64,000 bases of DNA from Streptomyces albofaciens JCM 4342 (GTDB lineage Bacteria > Actinomycetota > Actinomycetes > Streptomycetales > Streptomycetaceae), in NCBI RefSeq assembly GCF_008634025.1, contig NZ_PDCM01000002.1, forward strand, positions 4,319,501 through 4,383,500, in the 5' to 3' direction. Position 1 is the stretch's first letter, and each line of letters begins with the position of its first letter. The translations under genes and the position numbers were made by a program. Below are positions 57,122-64,000 of this stretch, piece after piece. Below the pieces are notes generated by a model. It was not told where the DNA came from and did no database searches. It saw only the letters and a list, made by a program, of their open reading frames with translations.

Positions 57122-57322
57122 TCAGTCCTGGGTGGTCTTGGCCTTGCGGCCCGGTGTGTCCGGGGCTTCCGGCGGGTCGGCCCAGCACGCCGGGTTGGTG
57201 ATCTGCTCAGCGATCGCCGGGTCAGTGACCTTGGTGCCGGCGGTGAGCACCAGCGGTTCACGGCTGACGGGATCGAGGACGTGAACCGTTGCGGCCAGCA
57301 CCTGCGGGGCGGGGGCGCTCAC
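57122..57322 (-). CDS. small protein downstream of the capsid gene
   Basis: 66 aa from GTG 57322 (GTGA overlap with the capsid stop). A short beta-like section (VLAATVHVLDPVSREPLVLT) then AGTKVTDPAIAEQI and a PEAPD-rich tail. Probably an auxiliary head protein; frequent in actinophages next to the capsid gene. Confidence 0.65.
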   Translation of the reverse strand: MSAPAPQVLAATVHVLDPVSREPLVLTAGTKVTDPAIAEQITNPACWADPPEAPDTPGRKAKTTQD

Positions 57323-58368
57323 AGGACGGTCGCGGTGATGTGGCAGTCCGGCGAGTACAGGACCGGCATGGCCATGGCGGCGCCCTTGGTCCAGATCTGC
57401 ACCGGGTCGTCCTGCACGTCGCGGGTGATGACGATGCCCGGCGCGTCCTCCCGCTCGATCTGCGGGTTGGTGCCGCGCGAGAGGGCCAGGGCTTCGGTGG
57501 TGGTGCCGTACTGGGTCTGGCCCCACTTCGCGCGCTCCGGCGGGAGCATGATCCACCGGTCTTCCGGCAGAACCCGCGTGGAGACGTCGTTCTGCCACAC
57601 CTGGGCCTTGTAAAAGGTCACCGGCGGCAGGCCGTAGGTGCCGCGCACCGAGTTGACCTGCTGCGGGTTCAGCGTCGCGGTCGGAGTCTGGCCGCCGGCC
57701 GGGGTGCCGTAGTAGGCGGCCCGGTAGGCGCCGTTGGAGGCGAGGTGCGCGTACGCCTTGCGGGAGGTGAGCACCATCTCGGGGGCCGGGGCGCCGATCG
57801 AGTCGAGGTAGTCGATCCACCGCAGCTCGTCCGCGATCGGGTCGGCGTCCGGCGAGGACCACGGCTTGGGGGCGGTGGGCATGTTGGCCTGCGGCACCCC
57901 GTAGTCGGCCTCCACCGTCAGCCCGTTCTCGCCGGTCAGGGTGAAGCGGCCATCGAGCAGGACGTCGGCGGCGGCCAGCTCCAGGCGCGAGCGGATCGCT
58001 TCGACGTGCCGCTCGACGTCGTCGTAGAGCAGGTCCACGAGCCGGTCTTCGTCCGCGCCGCGGGAGGCGTCCAGCAGGAGCTGTTCCATCTCGCCGACCA
58101 GGAGCTTCTGTCCCAGGGCCGGGAGGGTGCCTTCGGTCTGCGTGGTCTGGGCCTGGCGCTTGGCGAACGGCACGCTCGCGTCGTACGCGCGGTACATCGC
58201 GGCGTTGACGCGCCGCTTGGACTGCCGCACCCGCCACTTGACGTCGTGCACCTGCGTCTCGGGGAAGACGCTGCTGGTGAGCAGGAAGTCGTCGGGGGTG
58301 GGGATGGCGCGGGCGTAGACGGTCAGGTCGGCGACGCTGACGTTCTTGAGCAGGTCGGCGATGCTCAT
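57319..58368 (-). CDS. major capsid protein (gpE-like)
   Basis: 349 aa from ATG 58368. It has LTVYARAIPTPDDFLLTSSV, RAYDASVPFAKRQAQTTQTE, GEMEQLLLDASRGADEDRLV, TLTGENGLTVEADYGV, EMVLTSRKAYAHLASNGAYR, DAPGIVITRDVQDDPVQIWT, the blocks of lambda gpE-type (phage major capsid E) proteins. It builds the HK97-fold shell. Preceded by the decoration and scaffold genes as expected. Confidence 0.92.
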   Translation of the reverse strand: MSIADLLKNVSVADLTVYARAIPTPDDFLLTSSVFPETQVHDVKWRVRQSKRRVNAAMYRAYDASVPFAKRQAQTTQTEGTLPALGQKLLVGEMEQLLLDASRGADEDRLVDLLYDDVERHVEAIRSRLELAAADVLLDGRFTLTGENGLTVEADYGVPQANMPTAPKPWSSPDADPIADELRWIDYLDSIGAPAPEMVLTSRKAYAHLASNGAYRAAYYGTPAGGQTPTATLNPQQVNSVRGTYGLPPVTFYKAQVWQNDVSTRVLPEDRWIMLPPERAKWGQTQYGTTTEALALSRGTNPQIEREDAPGIVITRDVQDDPVQIWTKGAAMAMPVLYSPDCHITATVL

Positions 58369-58793
58369 GCGTCCACCGCCCCGAGGAAGCGGATCTGCGC
58401 GCCGTGCGGCGACGGGGCGATCTTGGCGGGGTCGAGGCCGCCGGGGATCTTGTCGGTGTGGACGGTGCCGTGCCAGAACAGGGCGGCCGGGACCTTGCTG
58501 GTGCCGGGGGTGAACGGCGCCTCGGCGTAGACCAGGCCGGCGAGGACTGCGCGGCCGTCTTCGGCCGTGGGGTCGTAGGCGCCGTACAGGCCGGAGGCGG
58601 TGATCTGGCCCACCGGGACGCCGGAGCGCACGAAGCCGTGCGGCTGGCCGGCTGTGGGCTCTGCGTAGTGGGTGCCGCGGGTCAGGTGGGACAGGTCGAG
58701 GGTGATGGTCTCGGTGGCGTCGGTGCCGTGCCGGGAAGCGAGCCAGTCCCGGTCGTCGGTCACCGTCATGGAGGTGGTGTACGGCTGAATCAA
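58365..58793 (-). CDS. head decoration protein (gpD-like)
   Basis: 142 aa from TTG 58793 (AGGAG upstream; ATG 58769 is possible but lacks an RBS). It has GTHYAEPTAGQPHGFVRSGV, PVGQITASGLYGAYDP, DGRAVLAGLVYAEAPFTPGT, TDKIPGGLDPA: the lambda gpD decoration family (HDPD). It clamps onto the capsid lattice. Its stop overlaps the capsid start. Confidence 0.88.
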   Translation of the reverse strand: MIQPYTTSMTVTDDRDWLASRHGTDATETITLDLSHLTRGTHYAEPTAGQPHGFVRSGVPVGQITASGLYGAYDPTAEDGRAVLAGLVYAEAPFTPGTSKVPAALFWHGTVHTDKIPGGLDPAKIAPSPHGAQIRFLGAVDA

Positions 58794-58894
58794 CGCCGCT
58801 GCTCCTGGTGGTGCTGGAAGCGGTCACACACTCACCGGCCGGTGGCGTCGTCCACGGGAGAGGAGGCGGGGCGTGGTCCCCGCAGTTCACGGAG

Positions 58895-59563
58895 TCAGGC
58901 CGGAGGCAGCAGGCCGCGGCGTCGTGCCATCTCGGCTCCGGCGGCTCCGGGCTTGGCGGTCGCGTTGCTGGGGCGCGGCGGCGGTACGGAGGCCGGGGCG
59001 CCGCCCGGGGCGGCCGGTGGCAGCGCGGCGCCGGTGGGCGGCACGGTGAACAGCTCCGGCCGGCGCGTCTTGAGGTCCTGCACGGCCCGCTGGACGGTGG
59101 CGTCGTCCGCGTCGTCGTCCACGCGCAGCAGTACGGCGGCGTCCTCCAGGTTCTGGCCGGTGGCACCGACGCCGGCCAGGACCGCCCGCCGGGCGGCGTC
59201 GCGCTCGCGGACCAGGGTCGCGGCCTCGCGGGCGATCACCGCCTTCTCCCGCGCGGCGAGTTCCTGCTCGCGGCGCTGCGTTTCGGTCAGCTGCTCCTGT
59301 TCGGCCTGCCGCTGTCCGTTGACGTAGTCCGCCAGTTCGGTGGCGTTGGCGAAGCCGAGCTTGTCGGCCAGGGCCCGTACGGCGGCCCGCCCGCCCTGGT
59401 CCTTCTCGCGCGCCAGGAGGGTGTTGAGCTGCTTCTGGCTGATGCTGACGGCGGCTTCGTCGTTCGACCCGTCGTCGGAGGAGGCCCCCAGGATCGGGTA
59501 GATGGGCCGTCCGTCTTTGCGGTAGCCGAGCACGGTGCACGAAGCGGGCAGACTGCGGGTCAT
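58895..59563 (-). CDS. scaffolding protein
   Basis: 222 aa from ATG 59563. N-terminal section (GRPIYPILGASS), then a long charged coiled coil (about 35-130: RALADKLGFANATELADYVN, QEQLTETQRREQELAAREKA). A Pro/Ala-rich linker and a basic end (AEMARRRGLLPPA) follow. The composition and place before the decoration protein fit a phage scaffold that guides procapsid assembly. Confidence 0.82.
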   Translation of the reverse strand: MTRSLPASCTVLGYRKDGRPIYPILGASSDDGSNDEAAVSISQKQLNTLLAREKDQGGRAAVRALADKLGFANATELADYVNGQRQAEQEQLTETQRREQELAAREKAVIAREAATLVRERDAARRAVLAGVGATGQNLEDAAVLLRVDDDADDATVQRAVQDLKTRRPELFTVPPTGAALPPAAPGGAPASVPPPRPSNATAKPGAAGAEMARRRGLLPPA

Positions 59564-59696
59564 CAAAGAGTGCTGCTCCCAGACGGCCCCGCGCCGAGAG
59601 CGAGTCTACGGAAGCCAAGACCACGCCCTTGCGCGCCCGGTTTGAAGGACGCGGATAAGCAGGCCGATATCATCGGGGTCGAGTACAGGGGGGTAA

Positions 59697-60263
59697 GTGA
59701 CTTCAGAACGACCCAAGCGCCGTAAGCGACGGCTGATAGCCACAGTGGGAACGGCGGCATTTGTAGGCGCCGCCGCAGGGGGATGGGTGCTGCTTTCTTC
59801 GGGGGACGAGTGGGACCACTCGCTCACGTTTTCCGAGAGCACCACTGTCCGCCTGCATGGCCCGAGCCGCGTCGAGATCTCCTACACATCGGTGGACCAC
59901 TCGACGTCGAACATCCCGAACTACGGCGATCGAACCTACACTCCGCACGTCGCGCTCACCGCGTTCAACGACTCCGACGAGGCTCAGGATTACAGGATCA
60001 CCTTCCGTGTGCTGCGGGCTGGGAAGGAACTCAAGCCGGAAAGCAGCACCGTCACGATCCGGGCCGTTCAGCCGGACTCTAAGGGGCTCGGGCGCTACGA
60101 GATCTCGAAGAAGGATTGGGATCCGGGCCTCGTCGATGACGCGACCGGGGAAACGGGCGCGGAGTCCGAGACCTACATCGACAGCCCTACCGGGAAAGAC
60201 TTCACCTTCGAGATCGTATCGGTCAAGGCGGAGAAGCACTACGCGGTTTCTCATCGCCCGTGA
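59697..60263 (+). CDS. exported/membrane-anchored protein, plus-strand moron
   Basis: 188 aa from GTG 59697. A basic start (RPKRRKRR) and a hydrophobic helix (LIATVGTAAFVGAAAGGWVL) give a signal or anchor. The exterior domain is beta-rich (TFSESTTVRLHGPSRVEISY, TPHVALTAFNDSDEAQDYRI) with a C-terminal FTFEIVSVKAEKHYAV. Read against the head operon between scaffold and portal. Could be a superinfection-exclusion or surface-modifying protein. Confidence 0.6.
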   Translation: MTSERPKRRKRRLIATVGTAAFVGAAAGGWVLLSSGDEWDHSLTFSESTTVRLHGPSRVEISYTSVDHSTSNIPNYGDRTYTPHVALTAFNDSDEAQDYRITFRVLRAGKELKPESSTVTIRAVQPDSKGLGRYEISKKDWDPGLVDDATGETGAESETYIDSPTGKDFTFEIVSVKAEKHYAVSHRP

Positions 60264-60426
60264 CTCACAGGTAGCTGTCCGGTGTCGCCGCACACCTCCC
60301 CAGGAGCCTCATTCGGTCCTGAGGAGCCGCCGCCTGGCACGCATTGGTGCACCGTTCGATCAAGGTGGCGGTCTCCGTCATCGCGGCTCGGCGTGAGCGG
60401 TAGCTTCGGTATGCGAAAGGAAAGAG

Positions 60427-60687
60427 ATGGAAAACCTTGACGAAGAGTGCGTGTGCCGCATTTGCGGTTTCGTCGACGGCCCCTTCCGGGAAGGCGGTTG
60501 CGCCCTCAACAGCATCTGCGGTTGCTGTGGTTCGGAGTCGGGAATTGAGGACACCATGCTGGACGGCGTACGAAGCGTTCGCGGGTACTGGGTGTGCCGC
60601 AGTTCTGAGTGGTTCAGGCCGAGCGACAAGCCGGAGGACTGGGACCTGCTGACACAACTTGAGAACATCCCTCCCGGGTGGCGTTGA
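60427..60687 (+). CDS. cysteine-rich small protein, plus-strand moron
   Basis: 86 aa from ATG 60427 (GAAAGG upstream). Zinc-type cysteines at CVCRICG and NSICGCCGSESG. It ends with CRSSEWFRPSDKPEDWDLLT. Small cysteine-rich proteins with this CGCCG pattern are found scattered in actinobacteria next to immunity or toxin genes. Opposite strand to the head genes. Function unknown. Confidence 0.6.
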   Translation: MENLDEECVCRICGFVDGPFREGGCALNSICGCCGSESGIEDTMLDGVRSVRGYWVCRSSEWFRPSDKPEDWDLLTQLENIPPGWR

Positions 60688-60721
60688 CGAACGCCACCTT
60701 GATCTTGTGCGGGGCAACGGA

Positions 60722-62542
60722 TCAGGCAGCGTCCTGCTGTTCCGCGGGAGTCTTCTCGGGAGCTTCTGCACTCGCTCGCCGCCGGCGGGAGACGGACTTA
60801 CCCGAGTGGCGGGCCGAGATGCGTTCCACCTCCTCCCGAGCGTCTTCAATGGGGTAACCCGCGTCCTGAAGCATCCGGATGCCGGTCTCCAGCGACAGCA
60901 CGCCGGCGCCAACACCCTTGACCACCTCGTCCAGGATCGCGGTGCGGTCGGTGGGCGTGTGCGGGCCGAATACCAGCCGCGCGGGCAGACACTCGCCTTG
61001 AGGCCAGCCATGGGCGTGACCGGCCTGGTGAATGCGCTGCACCATCTTCAGCAGCAAGCTGTACTTGTGGGCCCGGGCCAGGCGCATGGCGTCGACGAGG
61101 GAGTCCAGCGGTCCCAGAGACAACTGAAGGGCGTAGCCGCTGGGGACATCGGACGGGTCGACGGTGCCCAAGCTGACAGCGGGGATGCGGGCGTTGACGG
61201 CGGCTCGGTCCCGGACTTCCTCAACGCGGGCCCGAAGCTCGGCGAGCTGGTTGGAAGTATCCAGCACGTCCATGCGTCCGCTGTCGGCGAGCTGGAAGAC
61301 GGTCCCTGGAGCCACGGCCAGCGGCTTCGGGCGGCCGGTGAGCCGGTCCACCTCGGCGTGCGATCCGGCCAGGCCGATGATCGGAGCGCCGGTGGTCGCT
61401 GAGGCGCGGGCGGAGTCGGTGTCGGTCTCCGCCAGCTCATCGAGGGCCTGCATGACCTTGGCGAGGGCGGACTGGCCGAAGTGTTCCCCGTCGGCGACGG
61501 TGTTGGTGATGTGCACCAGTGGCAGGAAGTCGATCCGCAGGTCCAGCCGGTCAAGGACCGCGCCGTCGGATCGGGTACGGAAGACGGCCTTGTCCAGCGG
61601 CAGGTCATCGAGCTGCTGGCCGTAGCGGAGACTGTCGAGGTCCCATTCGGCGTCGGTGAGGTAGCAGGTCTGCGCGGACGGGCGGTCCGGTGCCCACGGG
61701 TAGGCGCGGTGGATCAGGCCGGTGGTTCCGTCGTAGAACTCGCCCGCGGCCGGCCCCGACGGGTCTGCGCTGTCCGTGTCCGGCGCCGGCTGCCTGGCCG
61801 TGGCGGGGTCGGTGTGGGCTGGTTCGATGGGGCCGAGTTCGTAGGTGATGCGCCGGACCTTCGCCTTGATGCCGCGGCGCGGGTCCTCGGGAATCTCCCA
61901 GGCCAGGTGGACGCGGGAAGGGTAGTCGCCGGGGTCAGCGTCGTCTTCGAGCACCGGAAAATACAGGCCCGGGTCGTAGGTCTTGAGCCGCACCCGGCCC
62001 TTGGCCGGATCCCACGCCAGCAGGTACACCCCGTCACCCAGCAGCACGGCCTTGCGCTCACACGCCTGCATCCGCAGGGCCAGCAGCTCAGTCTCGGCCC
62101 ACTGCCGCAGCCGCTCCTGCGCCTGCGCGGCGGCCACCGCCTCGGGGGTGGCCTGCTCGTCCTTGGCGTGCTCGGCTCCGGGCACCACGATCTGCTGTGT
62201 CTTGCCCAGCAGGTGGGCCAGGGTGGTGTCCACCAGCGCCGCCGGGTCACCGAACTCGCGCCGCTCCGAGGCTTCCTCGTTGCCGGCGGCGACAGCGAGC
62301 TCCCCGGCCTGGTTGGAGTCGTAGGCGGCCAGGACCTTGTAAGCGGCCAGGCGCCGCACTGCTTCGTCCGGCAGCCACGTCGATTGGATCTGTGGTGTCA
62401 GTGCCTGGTGCGGACGGCCGTCGTACGAGGCGGCCATGACCGGCTTGTAATTCAGCCACGACCAGGCATCGATGAGGAAACGGGGCAGACCCACCAGCAA
62501 CATCCCAGCGTCAGCCCCGCGCCCCTGATCAGCGTAGGACAC
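60722..62542 (-). CDS. portal protein
   Basis: 606 aa from GTG 62542. It has AGMLLVGLPRFLIDAWSWLN, QIQSTWLPDEAVRRLAAYKV, ACERKAVLLGDGVYLLAWDP, LRIDFLPLVHITNTVADGEH, FGQSALAKVMQALDEL, RIPAVSLGTVDPSDVPSGYA, GYPIEDAREEVERISARHSG. Matches SPP1-type portal proteins of actinophages, forming the dodecameric DNA gate. Followed downstream by scaffold, decoration and capsid. Upstream, where a terminase is expected, there is only non-coding sequence and a phosphatase gene. Confidence 0.88.
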   Translation of the reverse strand: MSYADQGRGADAGMLLVGLPRFLIDAWSWLNYKPVMAASYDGRPHQALTPQIQSTWLPDEAVRRLAAYKVLAAYDSNQAGELAVAAGNEEASERREFGDPAALVDTTLAHLLGKTQQIVVPGAEHAKDEQATPEAVAAAQAQERLRQWAETELLALRMQACERKAVLLGDGVYLLAWDPAKGRVRLKTYDPGLYFPVLEDDADPGDYPSRVHLAWEIPEDPRRGIKAKVRRITYELGPIEPAHTDPATARQPAPDTDSADPSGPAAGEFYDGTTGLIHRAYPWAPDRPSAQTCYLTDAEWDLDSLRYGQQLDDLPLDKAVFRTRSDGAVLDRLDLRIDFLPLVHITNTVADGEHFGQSALAKVMQALDELAETDTDSARASATTGAPIIGLAGSHAEVDRLTGRPKPLAVAPGTVFQLADSGRMDVLDTSNQLAELRARVEEVRDRAAVNARIPAVSLGTVDPSDVPSGYALQLSLGPLDSLVDAMRLARAHKYSLLLKMVQRIHQAGHAHGWPQGECLPARLVFGPHTPTDRTAILDEVVKGVGAGVLSLETGIRMLQDAGYPIEDAREEVERISARHSGKSVSRRRRASAEAPEKTPAEQQDAA

Positions 62543-62892
62543 CGGGCGAAAGACGCCCGGCAGCGGCGGATGCGATCAAGAAGGGCACCAAGACGGCCTG
62601 TGGCGCCCTCTGAGCGCATAGAAAGCGTCCCCCGGCCCTCCTTGGGTAGGCCGGTTCTTTGGCCCGCACAGGCGCTCTGACGCGTTTCGTCTCAACGTCG
62701 TAGTGGCGAGTTCCCCGCATGCTGCGGGGGTAGGGGGGTTCTTCTGTAGTTATTGGCTATAGGTACTTACAAGAATCCCTGGCACACCGACGACGGGAAC
62801 CCCGAACCCTGGTTAACCGAACCCTGAAAACCCGTTTTCGGTCCCACCCGGGCGAGTCGCGCTCGGCCCCCGGACACTGATCAAGGAGCCTC
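62543..62892. other. non-coding region upstream of the portal gene
   Basis: 350 bases with no gene. It contains the diverged copy of the rep-gene segment (62708-62844) and a CCCCGCA/TGCGGGG hairpin (62713-62729). No terminase frame is present. Confidence 0.6.
62708..62844 (+). repeat. direct repeat copy B (non-coding)
   Basis: Aligns with copy A (9150-9302): CGGGGGTAGGGGGG, TTATTGGCTATAGG, AGAATCCCTGG, CCGAACCCTGG and CTGAAAACCCGTTTTCGGT (62824-62842). In the frame matching the rep protein it has in-frame stops (TAA at about 62753), so it is not coding. Either a rep-gene relic or a conserved cis element. Confidence 0.6.
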
Positions 62893-63564
62893 ATGGCCAC
62901 CACCATCGGTATGGCCCACCGCGAAGGCACGGCGGGGCCTATCGCCGACGCTGCCGCCACCTACACGTCCACCAGCACCGACCGGACCGCCATCGCCTTG
63001 GTCGACGGCATGGGACACAGCGCCGACATAGTTCGCCTGGCGCCGATGCTTGCGGAGACGGCCGCCCGCATCGGCGCGGTGCGCGGTGCTCTCGCCGGGC
63101 TGCTGTCGGCCGGGGCGCTGATGCACGACCCAGGCCCTGACGCGGCAGGCGTCCTCGTGGTGACGCGAGAGGACGGCACCGCCGAGCTTGTCTGGGCGGG
63201 GGACTGCCGGGCCTACCGCTGGGACGGAGAACTGCATCAGTTGACCACGGACCACACCCTCGCGGCGTACCTGACGAGGGCGGCCAAGGAAGAGGTGCCT
63301 GTGGCGGCGCTGGCCGATTTCGTCGGCGTCACGCTGCGCCGGGCTCTGCCTGCGACTGTGCCCTACGTCTCGGCGCCAGCCGGAGGGCTGCTGATCCTTA
63401 CCACCGACGGCGTCCACGACCAGGCGGCTCCCGCCGTGATCGAAGCCCTGGTGCGCAAGCACGAGAGCGCCCCGCAGGCACTGGCCGACGCGCTCGTGAC
63501 TGCTGCCTGTCCGGACGCGGCAGGCTACCGCGACGACGCAACGACTGTGGTGATCAGCTACTAG
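62893..63564 (+). CDS. PP2C-type Ser/Thr phosphatase
   Basis: 223 aa from ATG 62893 (AAGGAG upstream). Metal-binding motifs of PP2C: ALVDGMGHSADIV (Asp and Gly), ELVWAGDCRAYRW, LLILTTDGVHD and RDDATTVVI. The usual N-terminal first Asp (RxxNEDR) is missing or reduced (STDRTAIA), as in some small prokaryotic PP2Cs. It dephosphorylates Ser/Thr proteins, e.g. anti-sigma antagonists. It lies right of the phage head genes and may mark the host or plasmid backbone. Confidence 0.85.
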   Translation: MATTIGMAHREGTAGPIADAAATYTSTSTDRTAIALVDGMGHSADIVRLAPMLAETAARIGAVRGALAGLLSAGALMHDPGPDAAGVLVVTREDGTAELVWAGDCRAYRWDGELHQLTTDHTLAAYLTRAAKEEVPVAALADFVGVTLRRALPATVPYVSAPAGGLLILTTDGVHDQAAPAVIEALVRKHESAPQALADALVTAACPDAAGYRDDATTVVISY

Positions 63565-63984
63565 CTGCTCCCAGGTGCCAGGTCCGCCGCACAAGACAGG
63601 CGCGGACCAGACGGTTCGACCAAACCCCGAATGTACCGGGCAGTTGTCCTGCACCGGGTGCTCAAGAGCACCTGTCCGTTGGGCCTCATCGCTCCATGGG
63701 GCTGTGGCATTTGCCTGGGCATCGTTCGCCAGCGGACCGACCTGGGCGGCCCGTCCTCCTGACTGCGGGTCTTCCGTGCCCCTCTTCCACTTTGGCCAGC
63801 GGTCGGCGCCTTGTGCCTGCCCACGGCGGCCTGGGCTGGCCTGGGGCGCTTGAACTGCACCACGCCCGGCTACCCCAACCCTTCGATGCAAGGCCGCGTC
63901 GACCAATCCGGAGCCGGTTCAGCGCGTAGCCGACATATGCAGCGACAACTCGGGCCGACCAGTAGCACGCAATCCGGGAGCGCC
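63565..63984. other. no supported gene
   Basis: 420 bases of high-GC DNA. All frames either lack starts with an RBS or show no family pattern. Composition is like coding DNA in places, so a degraded gene cannot be excluded. Confidence 0.4.
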
Positions 63985-64000
63985 ATGTCCAGTATCAACG
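63985..64000 (+). CDS. possible gene start at the window edge
   Basis: ATG 63985 preceded by GGGAG at a fitting distance; only five codons (MSSIN) are inside the window. No product can be assigned. Confidence 0.3.

Noticed and set aside
62713..62729. CCCCGCA/TGCGGGG hairpin resembling the centre of a type I-E CRISPR repeat
   Set aside because: Only one copy, with no regularly spaced repeats or cas genes; it belongs to the rep-segment copy B.
63561..63863. A 100-codon minus-strand open frame next to the PP2C gene
   Set aside because: No RBS, no family pattern, Arg/Ser/Pro-rich composition typical of shadow frames.
1..64000. tRNA genes, integrase, terminase and attachment sites
   Set aside because: I looked for tRNA T-loops, a tyrosine or serine recombinase and terminase motifs in the supplied frames and found none; a profile search would be needed to exclude weak cases.

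Overview
The window is high-GC actinobacterial DNA, almost certainly from Streptomyces or a close relative. GTG starts, 4-base GTGA/ATGA overlaps and GC-rich terminators are common, and the gene families (WhiB-like, DUF5753-type XRE regulators with DUF6879, GAF-ANTAR, DUF5999) are typical of that group. Most of it is the genome of a temperate siphovirus, either a prophage or a phage-plasmid, running mainly on the minus strand. No integrase, tRNA, terminase or att site was found in the window, so integrated prophage and plasmid-phage cannot be told apart here.

Layout. 1-17.8 kb is an early/regulatory and replication block on the minus strand: a ParB-like N-terminus, a PP-loop (PAPS-reductase-like) protein coupled to an N-6 methylase-like protein that lacks its catalytic motif, many small unknown proteins, a WhiB-like protein, a Rep-like HTH protein, a Cas4/RecB-type nuclease, a Sak4-like RecA-fold ATPase, a tandem-HTH protein, a tandem LuxR-HTH protein and a metalloprotease. 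Five near-identical promoters, plus one weak one, each followed by a leader hairpin, divide this block into transcription units. 18.2-25.7 kb holds a regulator, an acetyltransferase, a glycosyltransferase, a large glycine-rich repeat protein, and a secreted HNH nuclease with an overlapping small ORF. 25.67-27.19 kb is an IS5-type insertion sequence that carries a full gcvH gene of proteobacterial type inside its terminal repeats.

27.4-44.6 kb is the lysis and tail module in transcription order from right to left: head-tail connectors, tail terminator, major tail protein, G/GT chaperones with a canonical -1 frameshift site, tape measure, distal tail protein, tail-tip proteins, an IS630 insertion, an XhlA-like protein, endolysin and holin. 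55.1-62.5 kb is the head module (portal, scaffold, decoration protein, major capsid protein). Its 3' end is translationally coupled to a 7-deazaguanine DNA-modification cassette: a VUT/QPTR transporter, an XF1762 protein and a DpdA-like transglycosylase. Between the cassette and the connectors lies about 10.5 kb of host-type cargo (44.6-55.1 kb): four GAF-ANTAR regulators, an istB relic, an ABC exporter, an XRE/DUF6879 group and a lipoprotein.

At the right end, after the portal gene, a non-coding stretch near 62.7 kb is a diverged direct repeat of a segment inside the rep-like gene at 9.2 kb, possibly an origin. A PP2C phosphatase gene follows.
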